Source of the DNA: Salipiger marinus
Lineage (GTDB): Bacteria > Pseudomonadota > Alphaproteobacteria > Rhodobacterales > Rhodobacteraceae
Direction of reading: 5' to 3'
NCBI RefSeq assembly: GCF_900100085.1
Contig: NZ_FNEJ01000017.1
Span: 46,977 to 110,976, forward strand
DNA length: 64,000 nucleotides
The notes under the pieces are model-generated. The model did not search any database. It saw only the letters and a list, made by a program, of their open reading frames with translations, and was not told the DNA's origin. The position numbers and the translations under genes are program-made. Of the stretch, positions 36,797 to 45,293 are shown piece after piece. Each line of letters begins with the position of its first letter. Position 1 is the first letter of the stretch.

Positions 36797-37759
36797 ATGC
36801 AGGTGAGGATGATTCTGGCGGCAGCGGTCGCCATGGGGATCGGGGCGCAGGCGCAGGCCTGGGAGCCGGAGGGGACGGTCGAATTCGTGGTGCCCTACAG
36901 CGCCGGGGGCGGCAGCGACGTGAACGCGCGGATGCTGGCCGAGACGTGGCGCGCCAATGACATCGTCGATGCCAATGTGGTGGTGCTGAACAAGCCGGGC
37001 GGATCGGGCGCGGTGGGCAACACTTACGCCTTCAGCAAGACCGGCAATCCCAACACTCTGATGACCTTCATCGCGGGTCAGATGATGAGCACCATCTCCA
37101 ACGACGCCGCCGTGAAGCTGGAGAATGTCACCCCGCTGGCCACGCTGTCGGTGGATACGCTGGTTCTGGTGACCCGCAGCGCCGACGATTTTGCCGATTT
37201 CGACGCGCTGGTCGCCGCCGCGTCGGCAGAGCCCAACAGCATCACCATTGGCGGCGTGTCGCGTGGCAGCGAGGATCATCTGGTCTTTACCATGCTCAGC
37301 GACAGTCTTGACGCAGAGCTGCAATATGTGCCGTTCGATGGTGGCGGCGACGCGCTGTCGGCACTGCTGGGGGGCCATGTGGACGCGGCCATCTTCAATC
37401 CCAGCGAGATCGGCCAGCAGGTCGCGGCAGGGCGCGCGCATCCCTTGGGCGCCTTTTCCGAAGAGCGGCTGTCGGAACCTTTTGACTCCACCGCCACCTT
37501 CGCCGAACTGGGCTATCCCGGCGTCGCCATCAGCCTGTTCCGCGGCTATGCCGGTCCGCCGGAAATGCCCGCAGAGGCCGTTGCCTATTGGGAAGAAAAG
37601 CTGAAGGCGGCCTATGACACCGAGATGTGGCAGCAGGACTATATTCAGGACAAGGGTCTGGTCGCGCGCTTCATGGGCGCCGAAGAAAGCGCGGAATTCT
37701 ATGCCGCCGAGGCCGAGAAATATGAACGCCTGCTGAAGGCTGCGGGATTCATCGACTGA
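36797..37759 (+). CDS. tctC: Tripartite tricarboxylate transporter binding protein TctC (Bug family)
   Basis: 320 residues from the ATG at 36797 with AAGGGAGGAG at 36781-36790. A short Sec signal ends near AQAQA (residues 17-21). The mature Bug-type fold shows the family pattern VEFVVPYSAGGGSDVNAR and the PGGSGAVGNTY loop that coordinates a carboxylate through backbone and water contacts. It captures a di- or tricarboxylate for TctBA. It is the first gene of tctCBA and is separated from tctB by a stem-loop. Confidence 0.9.
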   Translation: MQVRMILAAAVAMGIGAQAQAWEPEGTVEFVVPYSAGGGSDVNARMLAETWRANDIVDANVVVLNKPGGSGAVGNTYAFSKTGNPNTLMTFIAGQMMSTISNDAAVKLENVTPLATLSVDTLVLVTRSADDFADFDALVAAASAEPNSITIGGVSRGSEDHLVFTMLSDSLDAELQYVPFDGGGDALSALLGGHVDAAIFNPSEIGQQVAAGRAHPLGAFSEERLSEPFDSTATFAELGYPGVAISLFRGYAGPPEMPAEAVAYWEEKLKAAYDTEMWQQDYIQDKGLVARFMGAEESAEFYAAEAEKYERLLKAAGFID

Positions 37760-37767
37760 TCCCGCAA

Positions 37768-37792
37768 GGCGCGCAGGCCGGTCCTGCGCGCC
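37768..37792 (+). terminator. Perfect stem-loop after tctC
   Basis: GGCGCGCAGG at 37768-37777 pairs with CCTGCGCGCC at 37783-37792 around CCGGT, 8 bases after the tctC stop and before tctB. It probably protects the tctC 3' end and lowers tctBA expression. Confidence 0.6.
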
Positions 37793-37846
37793 GCTTTGCC
37801 TTTGCGCGCGCCCCTGACAGCCCCCCAGATTTCCGGAGAACCTCAC

Positions 37847-38311
37847 GTGCTGAGCCCTGATGCCCCGCGCCCGCCGCGGTCCCTGTTCGCGTCCGCCGTC
37901 ACTTTTGCCGTTTTCTGTTTCGGCGCGGTGTTCTGCGGATTTGGCCTTTTCAGTTACGGCTTCTGGATGGAGGGCGGCCCGGGCGCCGGGTTCTTTCCGA
38001 CCGTGTTCGGCGGCGGCACGGCGCTGCTCGCCGCGCTTGATCTGGCGCGCCCTGCTCCGGTTGCGGCCCGCGTCCGGCTGAAGAACCACGCCCCCGTGAT
38101 CGCCATGGTCGCAGCCATCGCCCTGATTTCGGTGATCGGCATGGTGCCCGCCATGACGCTGTTCGTGCTGCTCTGGCTGAGGCTGGTGGAGAGGGCGCCA
38201 TGGCGCCGGTCGATCCTTGTCGCCGCCGCGACGGGGCTGTCGACGACCCTGCTGTTTGACGTCTGGCTGCGGGTGGCCTTCCCCGAAAACCTCTTGTCCA
38301 CCCTGTTCTGA
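37847..38311 (+). CDS. tctB: Tripartite tricarboxylate transporter small subunit TctB
   Basis: 154 residues from a GTG at 37847 with GGAGAA upstream (the frame is open to 37796). It has four hydrophobic segments and the weakly conserved TctB pattern with a GPGAGFFPTV-like loop (GGPGAGFFPTVFGG), which is typical. It forms the membrane complex with TctA. The gap to tctA is 9 bases. Confidence 0.83.
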   Translation: MLSPDAPRPPRSLFASAVTFAVFCFGAVFCGFGLFSYGFWMEGGPGAGFFPTVFGGGTALLAALDLARPAPVAARVRLKNHAPVIAMVAAIALISVIGMVPAMTLFVLLWLRLVERAPWRRSILVAAATGLSTTLLFDVWLRVAFPENLLSTLF

Positions 38312-38320
38312 GAGGCTCAC

Positions 38321-39826
38321 ATGGAAACCCTGCTCGCCCTGCAATCGGGCTTTGCCACCTCGCTGTCGCTGGGCAATCTGGGCGCGGCGCTGACCGGGGC
38401 CGCCTTGGGCATCGTTGTCGGCGCCATTCCCGGCCTTGGTTCGGTCACCGGCATCGCACTGCTCCTGCCGCTGACCTTCGGCATGGATCCGACCACGGCG
38501 GTCATCCTGCTTGCGGCTCTTTATTACGGCTGCATGTTCGGCGGCGCCTACAGCGCCATCCTGCTCAACATTCCCGGCGACGCGCCTGCGGTGATGACGG
38601 CGCTGGACGGCTATCCGATGGCCAAGCGCGGCGAAGGCGGCAAGGCGCTGTTTTCGGCCAATATCGCCTCGTTCATCGGCGGCACCACCGGGATCGTCGC
38701 GCTGTCCTTCATGGGGCCGCTCTTGGCAGAGATCGGCCTGATGTTCGGCCCGCCCGAAACCGCAGCGCTGATCCTGCTCGCGCTCTGCTCCATCGGCTGG
38801 ATGCTGGGCGACAACATCGCCAAGGGGCTGATGGCCACGATGCTGGGGATCCTGCTGGCGGTGGTGGGCATCGGCTCCACCTTCGGCCATGCGCGGTTCA
38901 CGCTGGGGTCGATGCATCTGCTCAACGGCGTGTCCTTCATCCCGCTGGTGATCGGCATGTTCGGCTTCTGCCAGCTGCTGGAGATGATGACCGACCGGCC
39001 TAAGCCCGGCGAGGGGCCGAAACAGATCCCGCTGCGCGCCGCGATCCCCAGCCGCCGCGAGACCCTGCGCCTGCTGCCGGTCAGCCTGCGCTCCGGCCTG
39101 ATCGGGACGCTGGTCGGCATCCTGCCCGGTGCCGGGGCCACCACCGGGGCCTTCCTGTCCTACATGGTGCAGCGCAAGATCGGACGCAACGGCGCCGAGA
39201 TGGGCAAAGGGGCGGTCGAGGGGGTCGCCGCGTCAGAGGCGGGCAATAACGGCGCCGCCGCCGGATCCTTTGCGCCGCTGCTGTCGCTGGGCATTCCCGG
39301 CTCCGGCACCTCTGCCGTGCTGCTTGGCGGGCTGATGATGTGGGGGCTGCAGCCCGGGCCGCTGCTGTTCGCCACCCGTCCGGATTTTGTCTGGGGGCTG
39401 GTGTCCTCCATGTATATCGGAACGGTGATGGCGGTGATTGCGGCCATGCTGATCATTCCGTTCCTGATGCAGATCCTGCGCATTCCGATTTCGGTGCTGA
39501 TCCCGGTGATCGGGACGGTCTGCGTCTTTGGCGCCTATAGCGTCAATGGCAGCATGTTCGACGTCTGGCTGATGCTGGGCTTCGGGGTTGCCGCCTATTA
39601 CCTCAAGGCTGCCGATTTCCCGATTGCCCCGCTTATTCTGGCTTTCGTATTGACGCCACGATTGGAAAGCAGCATCCGGCGGTCCTTTGATATCTCGAAT
39701 GGCGATCCGTGGATTTTTGTTTCAAGCCCGATCAGCGTTACGCTAGTCTCCGTCATCTGCGCTTTGATCTTGATGAGCGTGGTGGGAGCGGGCGTGAGCT
39801 GGATGAGGAAACGCGCCGCGCAATAG
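38321..39826 (+). CDS. tctA: Tripartite tricarboxylate transporter large permease TctA
   Basis: 501 residues, very hydrophobic, with the two family signatures VVGAIPGLGSVTGIALLLP near the N-terminus and VGILPGAGATTGAFLSY in the middle, which are internal-repeat hairpins of the transport domain. The length matches TctA (about 500). It carries the bound carboxylate across the inner membrane using an ion gradient. Codon use loosens toward A/T in the last 60 codons (from about 39640), the least G/C-rich coding stretch of the cluster. Confidence 0.9.
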   Translation: METLLALQSGFATSLSLGNLGAALTGAALGIVVGAIPGLGSVTGIALLLPLTFGMDPTTAVILLAALYYGCMFGGAYSAILLNIPGDAPAVMTALDGYPMAKRGEGGKALFSANIASFIGGTTGIVALSFMGPLLAEIGLMFGPPETAALILLALCSIGWMLGDNIAKGLMATMLGILLAVVGIGSTFGHARFTLGSMHLLNGVSFIPLVIGMFGFCQLLEMMTDRPKPGEGPKQIPLRAAIPSRRETLRLLPVSLRSGLIGTLVGILPGAGATTGAFLSYMVQRKIGRNGAEMGKGAVEGVAASEAGNNGAAAGSFAPLLSLGIPGSGTSAVLLGGLMMWGLQPGPLLFATRPDFVWGLVSSMYIGTVMAVIAAMLIIPFLMQILRIPISVLIPVIGTVCVFGAYSVNGSMFDVWLMLGFGVAAYYLKAADFPIAPLILAFVLTPRLESSIRRSFDISNGDPWIFVSSPISVTLVSVICALILMSVVGAGVSWMRKRAAQ

Positions 39827-39895
39827 AAGCCGACCGTCCGAGCGCCCGACCGCAGCGCGGGGCCGTCGGGCGCATCAGGAGGGTGCCGCAACAGA

Positions 39896-40612
39896 ATGGA
39901 CGACAACAGAACGGTTGAGGCCAGCGGCAAGACCGATCTTCAGAAAGGGCAGCAGCAGGCCACAGCCGAGGATTACAAGGCCGCGGTGGTCGCCGACAAG
40001 CTGCGGGAGATGATCATCACAAACCGCTTCGCCCCGGGCAGCCCGGTGCGCGAACGCGCCCTTGCCGAAGAACTTCAGGTCTCGCGCACGCCGCTGCGCG
40101 AGGCTTTGAAGATTCTGGCAAATGAGGGGCTCTTGGTGCTGAACCCGCGGCGCGGCGCCACGGTGACCGTGCTTGACGATGCCGAGGTGCGCGACCTGCT
40201 GCAGGTGCTGGGCGGGCTGGAGGCGTTTGCCGCCCGCATCGCCAGCCAGAAGATCACCGACGAGACGCTGCGCGAGATGCAGGCCCTGCATCACGAGATG
40301 ATCGCCGCCTACTGGCGCGGCGACCGGATCACCTATTTCCACCTGAACCAGAAGATACACCTGACGCTGGTGCGCAGCGCGGGCAATTCCGTGCTGGAGG
40401 AGCATTACCGGATCGTCAACGCCCGGCTGTACCGCGTGCGGTACGAGCTGAACCTCAAGACCAACCGCTGGGGCGACGCGATCCGCGACCACGAGAACAT
40501 GATGGTGGCGCTGGAGGCGCGCGATGGCCTGCGGCTGGCCGAAATCCTAGAGGATCATGTGCTCAAGGCCTTTGACCGGCTGCAGCGCGAGGAAGGGGGC
40601 GAGCCGGGCTAG
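39896..40612 (+). CDS. GntR-family regulator (FCD type) of the tct/CoA-transferase region
   Basis: 238 residues; AGGAGGG precedes the ATG. The HTH is at about 25-90 (LQVSRTPLREALKILANEGLL) and the FCD domain at about 100-225 with metal-ligand histidines in the ALHHEMIAAYWRGD region. It follows tctA by 69 bases and converges with the crotonase gene, overlapping it by four bases. It probably senses the carboxylate imported by TctCBA and acts on the operator overlapping the tctC promoter. Confidence 0.87.
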   Translation: MDDNRTVEASGKTDLQKGQQQATAEDYKAAVVADKLREMIITNRFAPGSPVRERALAEELQVSRTPLREALKILANEGLLVLNPRRGATVTVLDDAEVRDLLQVLGGLEAFAARIASQKITDETLREMQALHHEMIAAYWRGDRITYFHLNQKIHLTLVRSAGNSVLEEHYRIVNARLYRVRYELNLKTNRWGDAIRDHENMMVALEARDGLRLAEILEDHVLKAFDRLQREEGGEPG

Positions 40613-41385
40613 CGGCCCGTCCAGCCCGGTCTGCGTTTTTCGCCAAAGGCGCGGATGCCTTCGCGGAAATCGTCGCTGCCGTAACAGGACAGAATCAGAT
40701 CGTCATCCGGCGGCAGCGCCGTCCGTGCCAGCCGTCCCAGCGCCGTCTTGCTGGCGGCCATGCTTAGCGGCGCGCCCGAACAGAGCTTGGCCAGAAGCTG
40801 ATCGGCGGTATCGTCCATCTCCTCGGGCGGAACGATCCGCGCCAGAAAGCCGGTGCCCGCCAGATCCTCGGCGGTGACAAGCTCGGCCAGCAGCAACATG
40901 CGCTTGGCAAAGGCCTCGCCCAGACCCGCCGCCATGCGGGCATAGTTCCGCATCGACAGGCAGTTGCCCAAGGTGCGTGCGATCGGCACGCCGAACCGCG
41001 CCCCGGTGCTGGCAATCCGCAGATCACAGCCCGCCGCGATGTTGAGCCCGCCGCCAACGGCCAGCCCGTCGACCACGGCCAGCGTCGGCACCGGGACCGC
41101 CGCGAAGGCGTCAAGGATGCCGTCCATCCTGCGCTCATAGGCGATGCCATCGGCGCCGTCCTTGAATTCGGCAAACTGCGCGATGTCGGATCCGGCGACA
41201 AAGGACCGCCCGCCGACGCCGCGCAGGACCACAACGCGCAGATCCGGAAGCCCCGTGAGGGTGCCGCAGATCTGCTCGAATTCGCCATACATCTTCCATG
41301 TCATCGCGTTCATGGCATGGGGGCGGTCGAACCAGACGCGCGCCACCGGCCCGTCCCGTTCCAGCCGAACCGTTCCGTCGCTCAT
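40609..41385 (-). CDS. Crotonase (enoyl-CoA hydratase/isomerase superfamily)
   Basis: 258 residues with the crotonase oxyanion-hole blocks GRSFVAGSDIAQF (59-71) and GGGLNIAAGCDLRIAS (111-126). The usual PE after the FG motif is FGVPI here (Ile135), so one catalytic glutamate of classical enoyl-CoA hydratase is missing. The protein may therefore act as isomerase, decarboxylase or thioester hydrolase instead of a hydratase. It is coupled by ATGA to the CoA-transferase gene upstream, suggesting that it acts on the CoA ester made by that enzyme. Confidence 0.85.
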   Translation of the reverse strand: MSDGTVRLERDGPVARVWFDRPHAMNAMTWKMYGEFEQICGTLTGLPDLRVVVLRGVGGRSFVAGSDIAQFAEFKDGADGIAYERRMDGILDAFAAVPVPTLAVVDGLAVGGGLNIAAGCDLRIASTGARFGVPIARTLGNCLSMRNYARMAAGLGEAFAKRMLLLAELVTAEDLAGTGFLARIVPPEEMDDTADQLLAKLCSGAPLSMAASKTALGRLARTALPPDDDLILSCYGSDDFREGIRAFGEKRRPGWTGR

Positions 41386-42596
41386 CCGAAGGCTCCTTCT
41401 GCGCGCAGCTTGGCAGGGTCGAGCCCCAGCTCTCCGGCCAGTTCATCGGTATGCTGTCCCAGCAGCGGCGGCGCATAGCGCACCTGCTGCGGCGTGCCGC
41501 GCAGCTTCACCGGAAAGCCCAAAGAGTTCATCTGCCCCTCGGCGGGGTGGTCGATCTTCAGCACCATGTCGCGGGCAAGGGTGTGATCGGCGTCAAACAC
41601 CTGCCCAAAGTCGTTGATCGGCCCGGCGGGCACCCCGGCCTGCAGGAAGGCGTCCACCCAGTGATCGACGGATCGGGTGACAAAGACCGGCTCCAGATCC
41701 GCAACAAGATCTTCGCGGTTGGCAACGCGGTCGGTGTTGTGATGGTAGCGCGGATCCTGCTGCAGGTCGGGCCGGTCGATGACCCCGCAGAACAGATCCC
41801 ACAGCTTCTGGTTGGCGGCGCCCACCACGAACATGCCGTCGCTGGCGGTAAAGGCCTGATAGGGCGCGCTCATCCGGTTGGCGGTGCCCAAAGGTCTGGG
41901 CGACTGCCCGGTGGCCCAGAATTCCGTGGCCTCCCAGATCGACAGGGACAGCGCGGCCTCGAACAGCGAAGCGTCGATATACTGGCCCCTGCCGCTGGCC
42001 TGCCGTCCGATCACCGCGCTGAGAATGCCGTAAAGGCAGAACAGCCCGGCACCCAGATCGCCCACCGACACGCCGGATTTGACCGGGCCGGAATTGGGAT
42101 GGCCCATCGCGCTCATCACCCCCGACATGGCCTGCGCGATCAGATCGAATCCCGGCCGCTGCGACCAAGGCCCGGTCTGGCCAAAGCCCGAGATGCTGGC
42201 ATAGATCAGTTCGGGCCGCAGCACCGACAGGCTGTCGTAATCGATGCCAAGCCGCTTCGTCACGCCGGGCCGGTAGTTTTCCACCAGCACATCGGCGGTT
42301 TTCACCAGTTCAAAGAACATGGCCCTGCCCGCCTCGGTCTTCAGATCCAGCGTCACCGACCGCTTGTTGCGGTTCAGCGCCAGAAAGCCGGGGCTGTCCT
42401 CGCCCTTCATGCGGAAGCCCATGGAGGTGCGGGTCTGGTCGCCCTTCGGCGGCTCCACCTTGATGACATCCGCCCCCATATCGCCCAGCATCATGCAGCA
42501 GAACGGGCCCGCCATGACCTGCGTCAGATCAAGAATGCGCAGCCCGGCCAGCGGAAGCGGGGGGGTGTCGACGTGATCCTGCTGTGGTGTCCTCAT
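41382..42596 (-). CDS. Class III CoA-transferase, CaiB/BaiF family
   Basis: 404 residues. Family blocks: LAGLRILDLTQVMAGPF at 16-32, LNRNKRSVTLDLK at 74-86, and Asp151 in RPGFDLIAQA, the position of the catalytic Asp that forms the aspartyl-CoA anhydride. It would move CoA from a donor such as succinyl-CoA or acetyl-CoA to a carboxylic acid. With the crotonase it forms a two-gene unit. Next to TctCBA and a 2-hydroxyacid dehydrogenase, an imported C4-C6 carboxylate is a plausible acceptor. A GCATACAA-core operator lies about 45 bases upstream of the start. Confidence 0.88.
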   Translation of the reverse strand: MRTPQQDHVDTPPLPLAGLRILDLTQVMAGPFCCMMLGDMGADVIKVEPPKGDQTRTSMGFRMKGEDSPGFLALNRNKRSVTLDLKTEAGRAMFFELVKTADVLVENYRPGVTKRLGIDYDSLSVLRPELIYASISGFGQTGPWSQRPGFDLIAQAMSGVMSAMGHPNSGPVKSGVSVGDLGAGLFCLYGILSAVIGRQASGRGQYIDASLFEAALSLSIWEATEFWATGQSPRPLGTANRMSAPYQAFTASDGMFVVGAANQKLWDLFCGVIDRPDLQQDPRYHHNTDRVANREDLVADLEPVFVTRSVDHWVDAFLQAGVPAGPINDFGQVFDADHTLARDMVLKIDHPAEGQMNSLGFPVKLRGTPQQVRYAPPLLGQHTDELAGELGLDPAKLRAEGAFG

Positions 42597-42641
42597 TCTG
42601 CGTCTGCTGCCTCTCTGCCGCCGTATCTTGCGTTTCTGCCA

Positions 42642-42659
42642 ATTCTTGTATGCAAGATT
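42642..42659. promoter_or_regulatory. Operator copy 1 (GCATACAA core) between CaiB and gntR genes
   Basis: ATTCTTGTATGCAAGATT, a near-perfect palindrome in the divergent gap. Its reverse complement matches the TRAP-promoter copy at 43519-43536 in 17 of 18 positions, and its core occurs again at 51180-51187. It suggests autoregulation by the GntR protein at 42761 and possibly control of the CoA-transferase/crotonase pair. Confidence 0.7.
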
Positions 42660-42760
42660 GAATAAAGGTCAACCGCCTGCGGTGCTCTGCCGATCAAAAC
42701 ATTGCCGTTTCGCGGCGGAGTGAGTAGGTCGCACTGCAGGTCGCGGAAGGAGGTTCCGTC

Positions 42761-43447
42761 ATGGTCACATCAGGGGAAGGCGCGGAGTCGCAGCGGCGCA
42801 AAGGCGCGCTGCATGAGGCCACCACGCAGCGTCTGCGCGACATGATCGTGTCCGGAGAGCTTGCCCCCGGTGAAAGGCTGCGGGAATCGCATTACTGCCA
42901 GCTCTTCGGCGTGTCGCGCACCCCGTTCCGCGAAGCCGTCAAAGGGCTGGCCGCAGAAGGTCTGATCGAGCTTTCCCCCAACAAATCCCCCGTGGTCGCA
43001 AAGCTTAGCGCCGAGGATCTGGAGCATCTTTATGTGGTCGTCTCGGCCTTGGAGGCTGTGGCCGGAGAAGAGGCCTGCCGGGTCATAACCACTGCGGAAT
43101 TTGCGGAATTTGTCGACCTGCACAGCAAGATGCTGGCAGCCTACGAACATGGCGACCGCGCGGAATACCTGACGATCAACCACCGCATCCACCGCCGGGT
43201 GATCGAGATCGCGCGCAATCCGGTGCTGGCTTCGGCATGGGAAGTGCTGGTACCGCGTGTCGAACGGGCGCGGGCCGTGGCCAATCTGGACCGCAAGCGC
43301 TGGCTGGCGGCGCTGTCGGAACATTCGCGGATGCTCGCCGCCTTGGGCGCGCGGGATGGCGCCAAGCTTGCGCAGCTGACGCGCGAGCATTTCATGAACG
43401 GCCTCTCTTATTCGCAGCGCCATGTCCGGCAGGATCCGCCGGTCTGA
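42761..43447 (+). CDS. GntR-family regulator (FCD type) of the TRAP/sugar-acid regulon
   Basis: 228 residues with AAGGAGG before the ATG. The winged HTH is at about 15-80 (FGVSRTPFREAVKGLAAEGLI) and the FCD domain covers the rest. It is divergent from the CoA-transferase gene and upstream of the TRAP operon. Matching operator sequences flank it on both sides and recur before the enolase-family gene, so it likely controls the whole 42.6-51.2 kb module. Confidence 0.88.
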   Translation: MVTSGEGAESQRRKGALHEATTQRLRDMIVSGELAPGERLRESHYCQLFGVSRTPFREAVKGLAAEGLIELSPNKSPVVAKLSAEDLEHLYVVVSALEAVAGEEACRVITTAEFAEFVDLHSKMLAAYEHGDRAEYLTINHRIHRRVIEIARNPVLASAWEVLVPRVERARAVANLDRKRWLAALSEHSRMLAALGARDGAKLAQLTREHFMNGLSYSQRHVRQDPPV

Positions 43448-43506
43448 CAGAGCCCACCGGAGTTTCTGACTGGACCGGGTTCTTGCCGCGTCCTGATCAC
43501 GCCCTA

Positions 43507-43536
43507 TTGACGATCAATATTCTTGCATACAAGAAT
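43507..43536 (+). promoter_or_regulatory. TRAP operon promoter with operator copy 2
   Basis: ATTCTTGCATACAAGAAT at 43519-43536 is a near-perfect 18-bp palindrome and the reverse-complement twin of the site at 42642-42659. TTGACG at 43507-43512 is a likely -35 element, so the operator would lie across the core promoter. Confidence 0.7.
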
Positions 43537-43609
43537 GGGCCGCAGGCGAGCAGAGTGAGCGTGGGAGGCGCGGCACCGGCTCCGTCGGAGAAAATCAGGG
43601 AGGGTTATC

Positions 43610-44605
43610 ATGAAGCTCATTTCCATCAGGCTGGCCACCGCCGCGCTGGCCGTCAGCGCCGCACTGGCCGGATCCGCCGCCCATGCGCAGAACCTGCGCT
43701 ACGCCCATGTGGGATCCGAAGGCGACATCCAGCACTGGTTCGCCGCACAGGCCGCCGAACGGCTGCCCGAGGCCACAAATGGCGACGTGACCGTCACCGT
43801 CTTCCCGAATTCCCAGCTGGGCGGCGTGCAGGAAACCATCGACGGCGTGCGCTCGGGCTCCATCAGCATGGCGCATCACGAATTCGCCTCGCTGGCGCAG
43901 CTGGTGGAGGACATCGCCGTGTTTAACGCGCCGTTCATCTACCGGGATGGCGAGCACGCGCTGAAGGCCACCGATCCGCGCAGCTCTCCCGTGCTGCAGG
44001 AGTTCAACGAAAAGCTGATCGAAAGCGGCAACATGCGGATCATTGGCCGCCTGTTCCGCGGGGCGCGGCAGATGACGGCGAAGATGGCCGTGATGTCGCC
44101 CGCCGATCTGGAGGGGCAGCCGTTCCGCGGCGTGCCGCTGCAGCTTTGGACCACGATGATCAAGGGATTTGGCGCGATCCCCACCCCGGTCGAGGTCAGC
44201 GAACTGCCGACGGCGCTGATGACCGGCATGGTGATCGGGCAGGAAAACCCGCTGACCATGATCAACGCCAACAAGCTTTACGAGGTGCAGAGCCACGTGA
44301 TGCTGACCGGCCACATGCAGAACGTGCTGCCGGTTTTTGTGAACGAGGATGCGTGGCAGTCGATTTCGGAGGAAAACCGCGAGGCGATCCTGACCGCGCT
44401 GGACGATCTGGCCTATGAAACGCTGGAGACCGCGCAGCAGGCAGAAAAGGATCTGATCGCCACGCTGACCGAAAAAGGCATGACCTTCATCTCCGAAGAC
44501 AGCGGCCTGCAGCTGGACGAATTCCGCGAGCGGGTGGGGGCGCAGGTCGCGCAGGATTTCCCGAGCTGGGCCCCCTATATCGAGCAGATCGCCGCAATCG
44601 AGTGA
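43610..44605 (+). CDS. dctP: TRAP transporter periplasmic binding protein DctP
   Basis: 331 residues; AGGGAGG lies upstream of the ATG. The Sec signal is cleaved near SAAHAQ (residues 22-27). The DctP/TeaA-like fold is shown by YAHVGSEGDIQHWFA, FPNSQLGG and the GRLFRGARQM block containing the arginine that binds the ligand carboxylate. It captures an organic or sugar acid. It is first in a TRAP operon with DctQ and DctM and is followed by a stem-loop. Confidence 0.88.
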   Translation: MKLISIRLATAALAVSAALAGSAAHAQNLRYAHVGSEGDIQHWFAAQAAERLPEATNGDVTVTVFPNSQLGGVQETIDGVRSGSISMAHHEFASLAQLVEDIAVFNAPFIYRDGEHALKATDPRSSPVLQEFNEKLIESGNMRIIGRLFRGARQMTAKMAVMSPADLEGQPFRGVPLQLWTTMIKGFGAIPTPVEVSELPTALMTGMVIGQENPLTMINANKLYEVQSHVMLTGHMQNVLPVFVNEDAWQSISEENREAILTALDDLAYETLETAQQAEKDLIATLTEKGMTFISEDSGLQLDEFRERVGAQVAQDFPSWAPYIEQIAAIE

Positions 44606-44614
44606 TCCGAGCCG

Positions 44615-44640
44615 GGGAAGGAGGTCTGCACCTCCTTCCC
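44615..44640 (+). terminator. Perfect stem-loop after dctP
   Basis: GGGAAGGAGGT at 44615-44625 pairs with ACCTCCTTCCC at 44630-44640 around CTGC. It is an 11-bp stem directly after the dctP stop, inside the operon, with no strong T-run. Confidence 0.6.
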
Positions 44641-44677
44641 TCCTGTCCCGATGCCGATAGTCTGGGGAGATGATCCC

Positions 44678-45253
44678 GTGCCGCACGAGCCTTCCGCCGC
44701 GCCGCAGGCCGCCGCGCTGCCCACCACCGCCCTTCTGGCCGACCGCATCCTGAATCCGCTGCGCAGACTGCTGCGGCTGGCCGGGCTGGTCATCCTTGCG
44801 GTGATGATCGCAACGCCCATGGCGCAGGTCATCATGCGGCAGTTTTTCGGAATTCCGCTGATCGGCGCCGACGAGCTGTCGCGCTTCATGCTGATCAGCG
44901 TGGTGATGCTGGCCATTCCCTACACCGTGTCCTCCGGGGCCAGCGTGCGGATGGAGGAGATGCAGCAGATGCTGCCCGATCCGGTGCAGCGGGTCTGCCG
45001 GGTGGTCATCGCGCTGCTGGGGCTGGCCGCGTTCAGCTTTGCGGCATGGTCGGTGCTGATCGCCACGCTCAGCAACCTCAACAACGCCACGCCGACGCTG
45101 GGCATTCCCTATTACATCTTCTTTTCGGCAACCGCCGTCGGCTTCTTCTGCGCCGCGCTGGAATTCGGCCTGCTGGCGTGGAAGGCGGTCATGGGGCTGC
45201 CCATGTATGTGACCTTTGCCGCAGAGCACCCCACCGAAGAACTCACCCTGTGA
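44678..45253 (+). CDS. dctQ: TRAP transporter small permease DctQ
   Basis: 191 residues from a GTG at 44678 with GGGGAGA at 44664-44670; an ATG at 44651 in the same frame has no ribosome site. Four membrane helices with the DctQ arrangement (MAQVIMRQFFGIPLIGADELSRF) are visible. It bridges the binding protein and DctM in the membrane complex. Translation of DctM begins 40 bases later. Confidence 0.85.
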   Translation: MPHEPSAAPQAAALPTTALLADRILNPLRRLLRLAGLVILAVMIATPMAQVIMRQFFGIPLIGADELSRFMLISVVMLAIPYTVSSGASVRMEEMQQMLPDPVQRVCRVVIALLGLAAFSFAAWSVLIATLSNLNNATPTLGIPYYIFFSATAVGFFCAALEFGLLAWKAVMGLPMYVTFAAEHPTEELTL

Positions 45254-45293
45254 GCCGCTTCGCATCGAAACCCATCAGCTTTCGAGGTCCGAG

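Noticed and set aside
40609..41385. Classical enoyl-CoA hydratase of fatty-acid beta-oxidation
   Set aside because: The usual PE glutamate is replaced (FGVPI) and the partner is a CoA-transferase, not a thiolase or acyl-CoA dehydrogenase; only a crotonase-superfamily call is supported.
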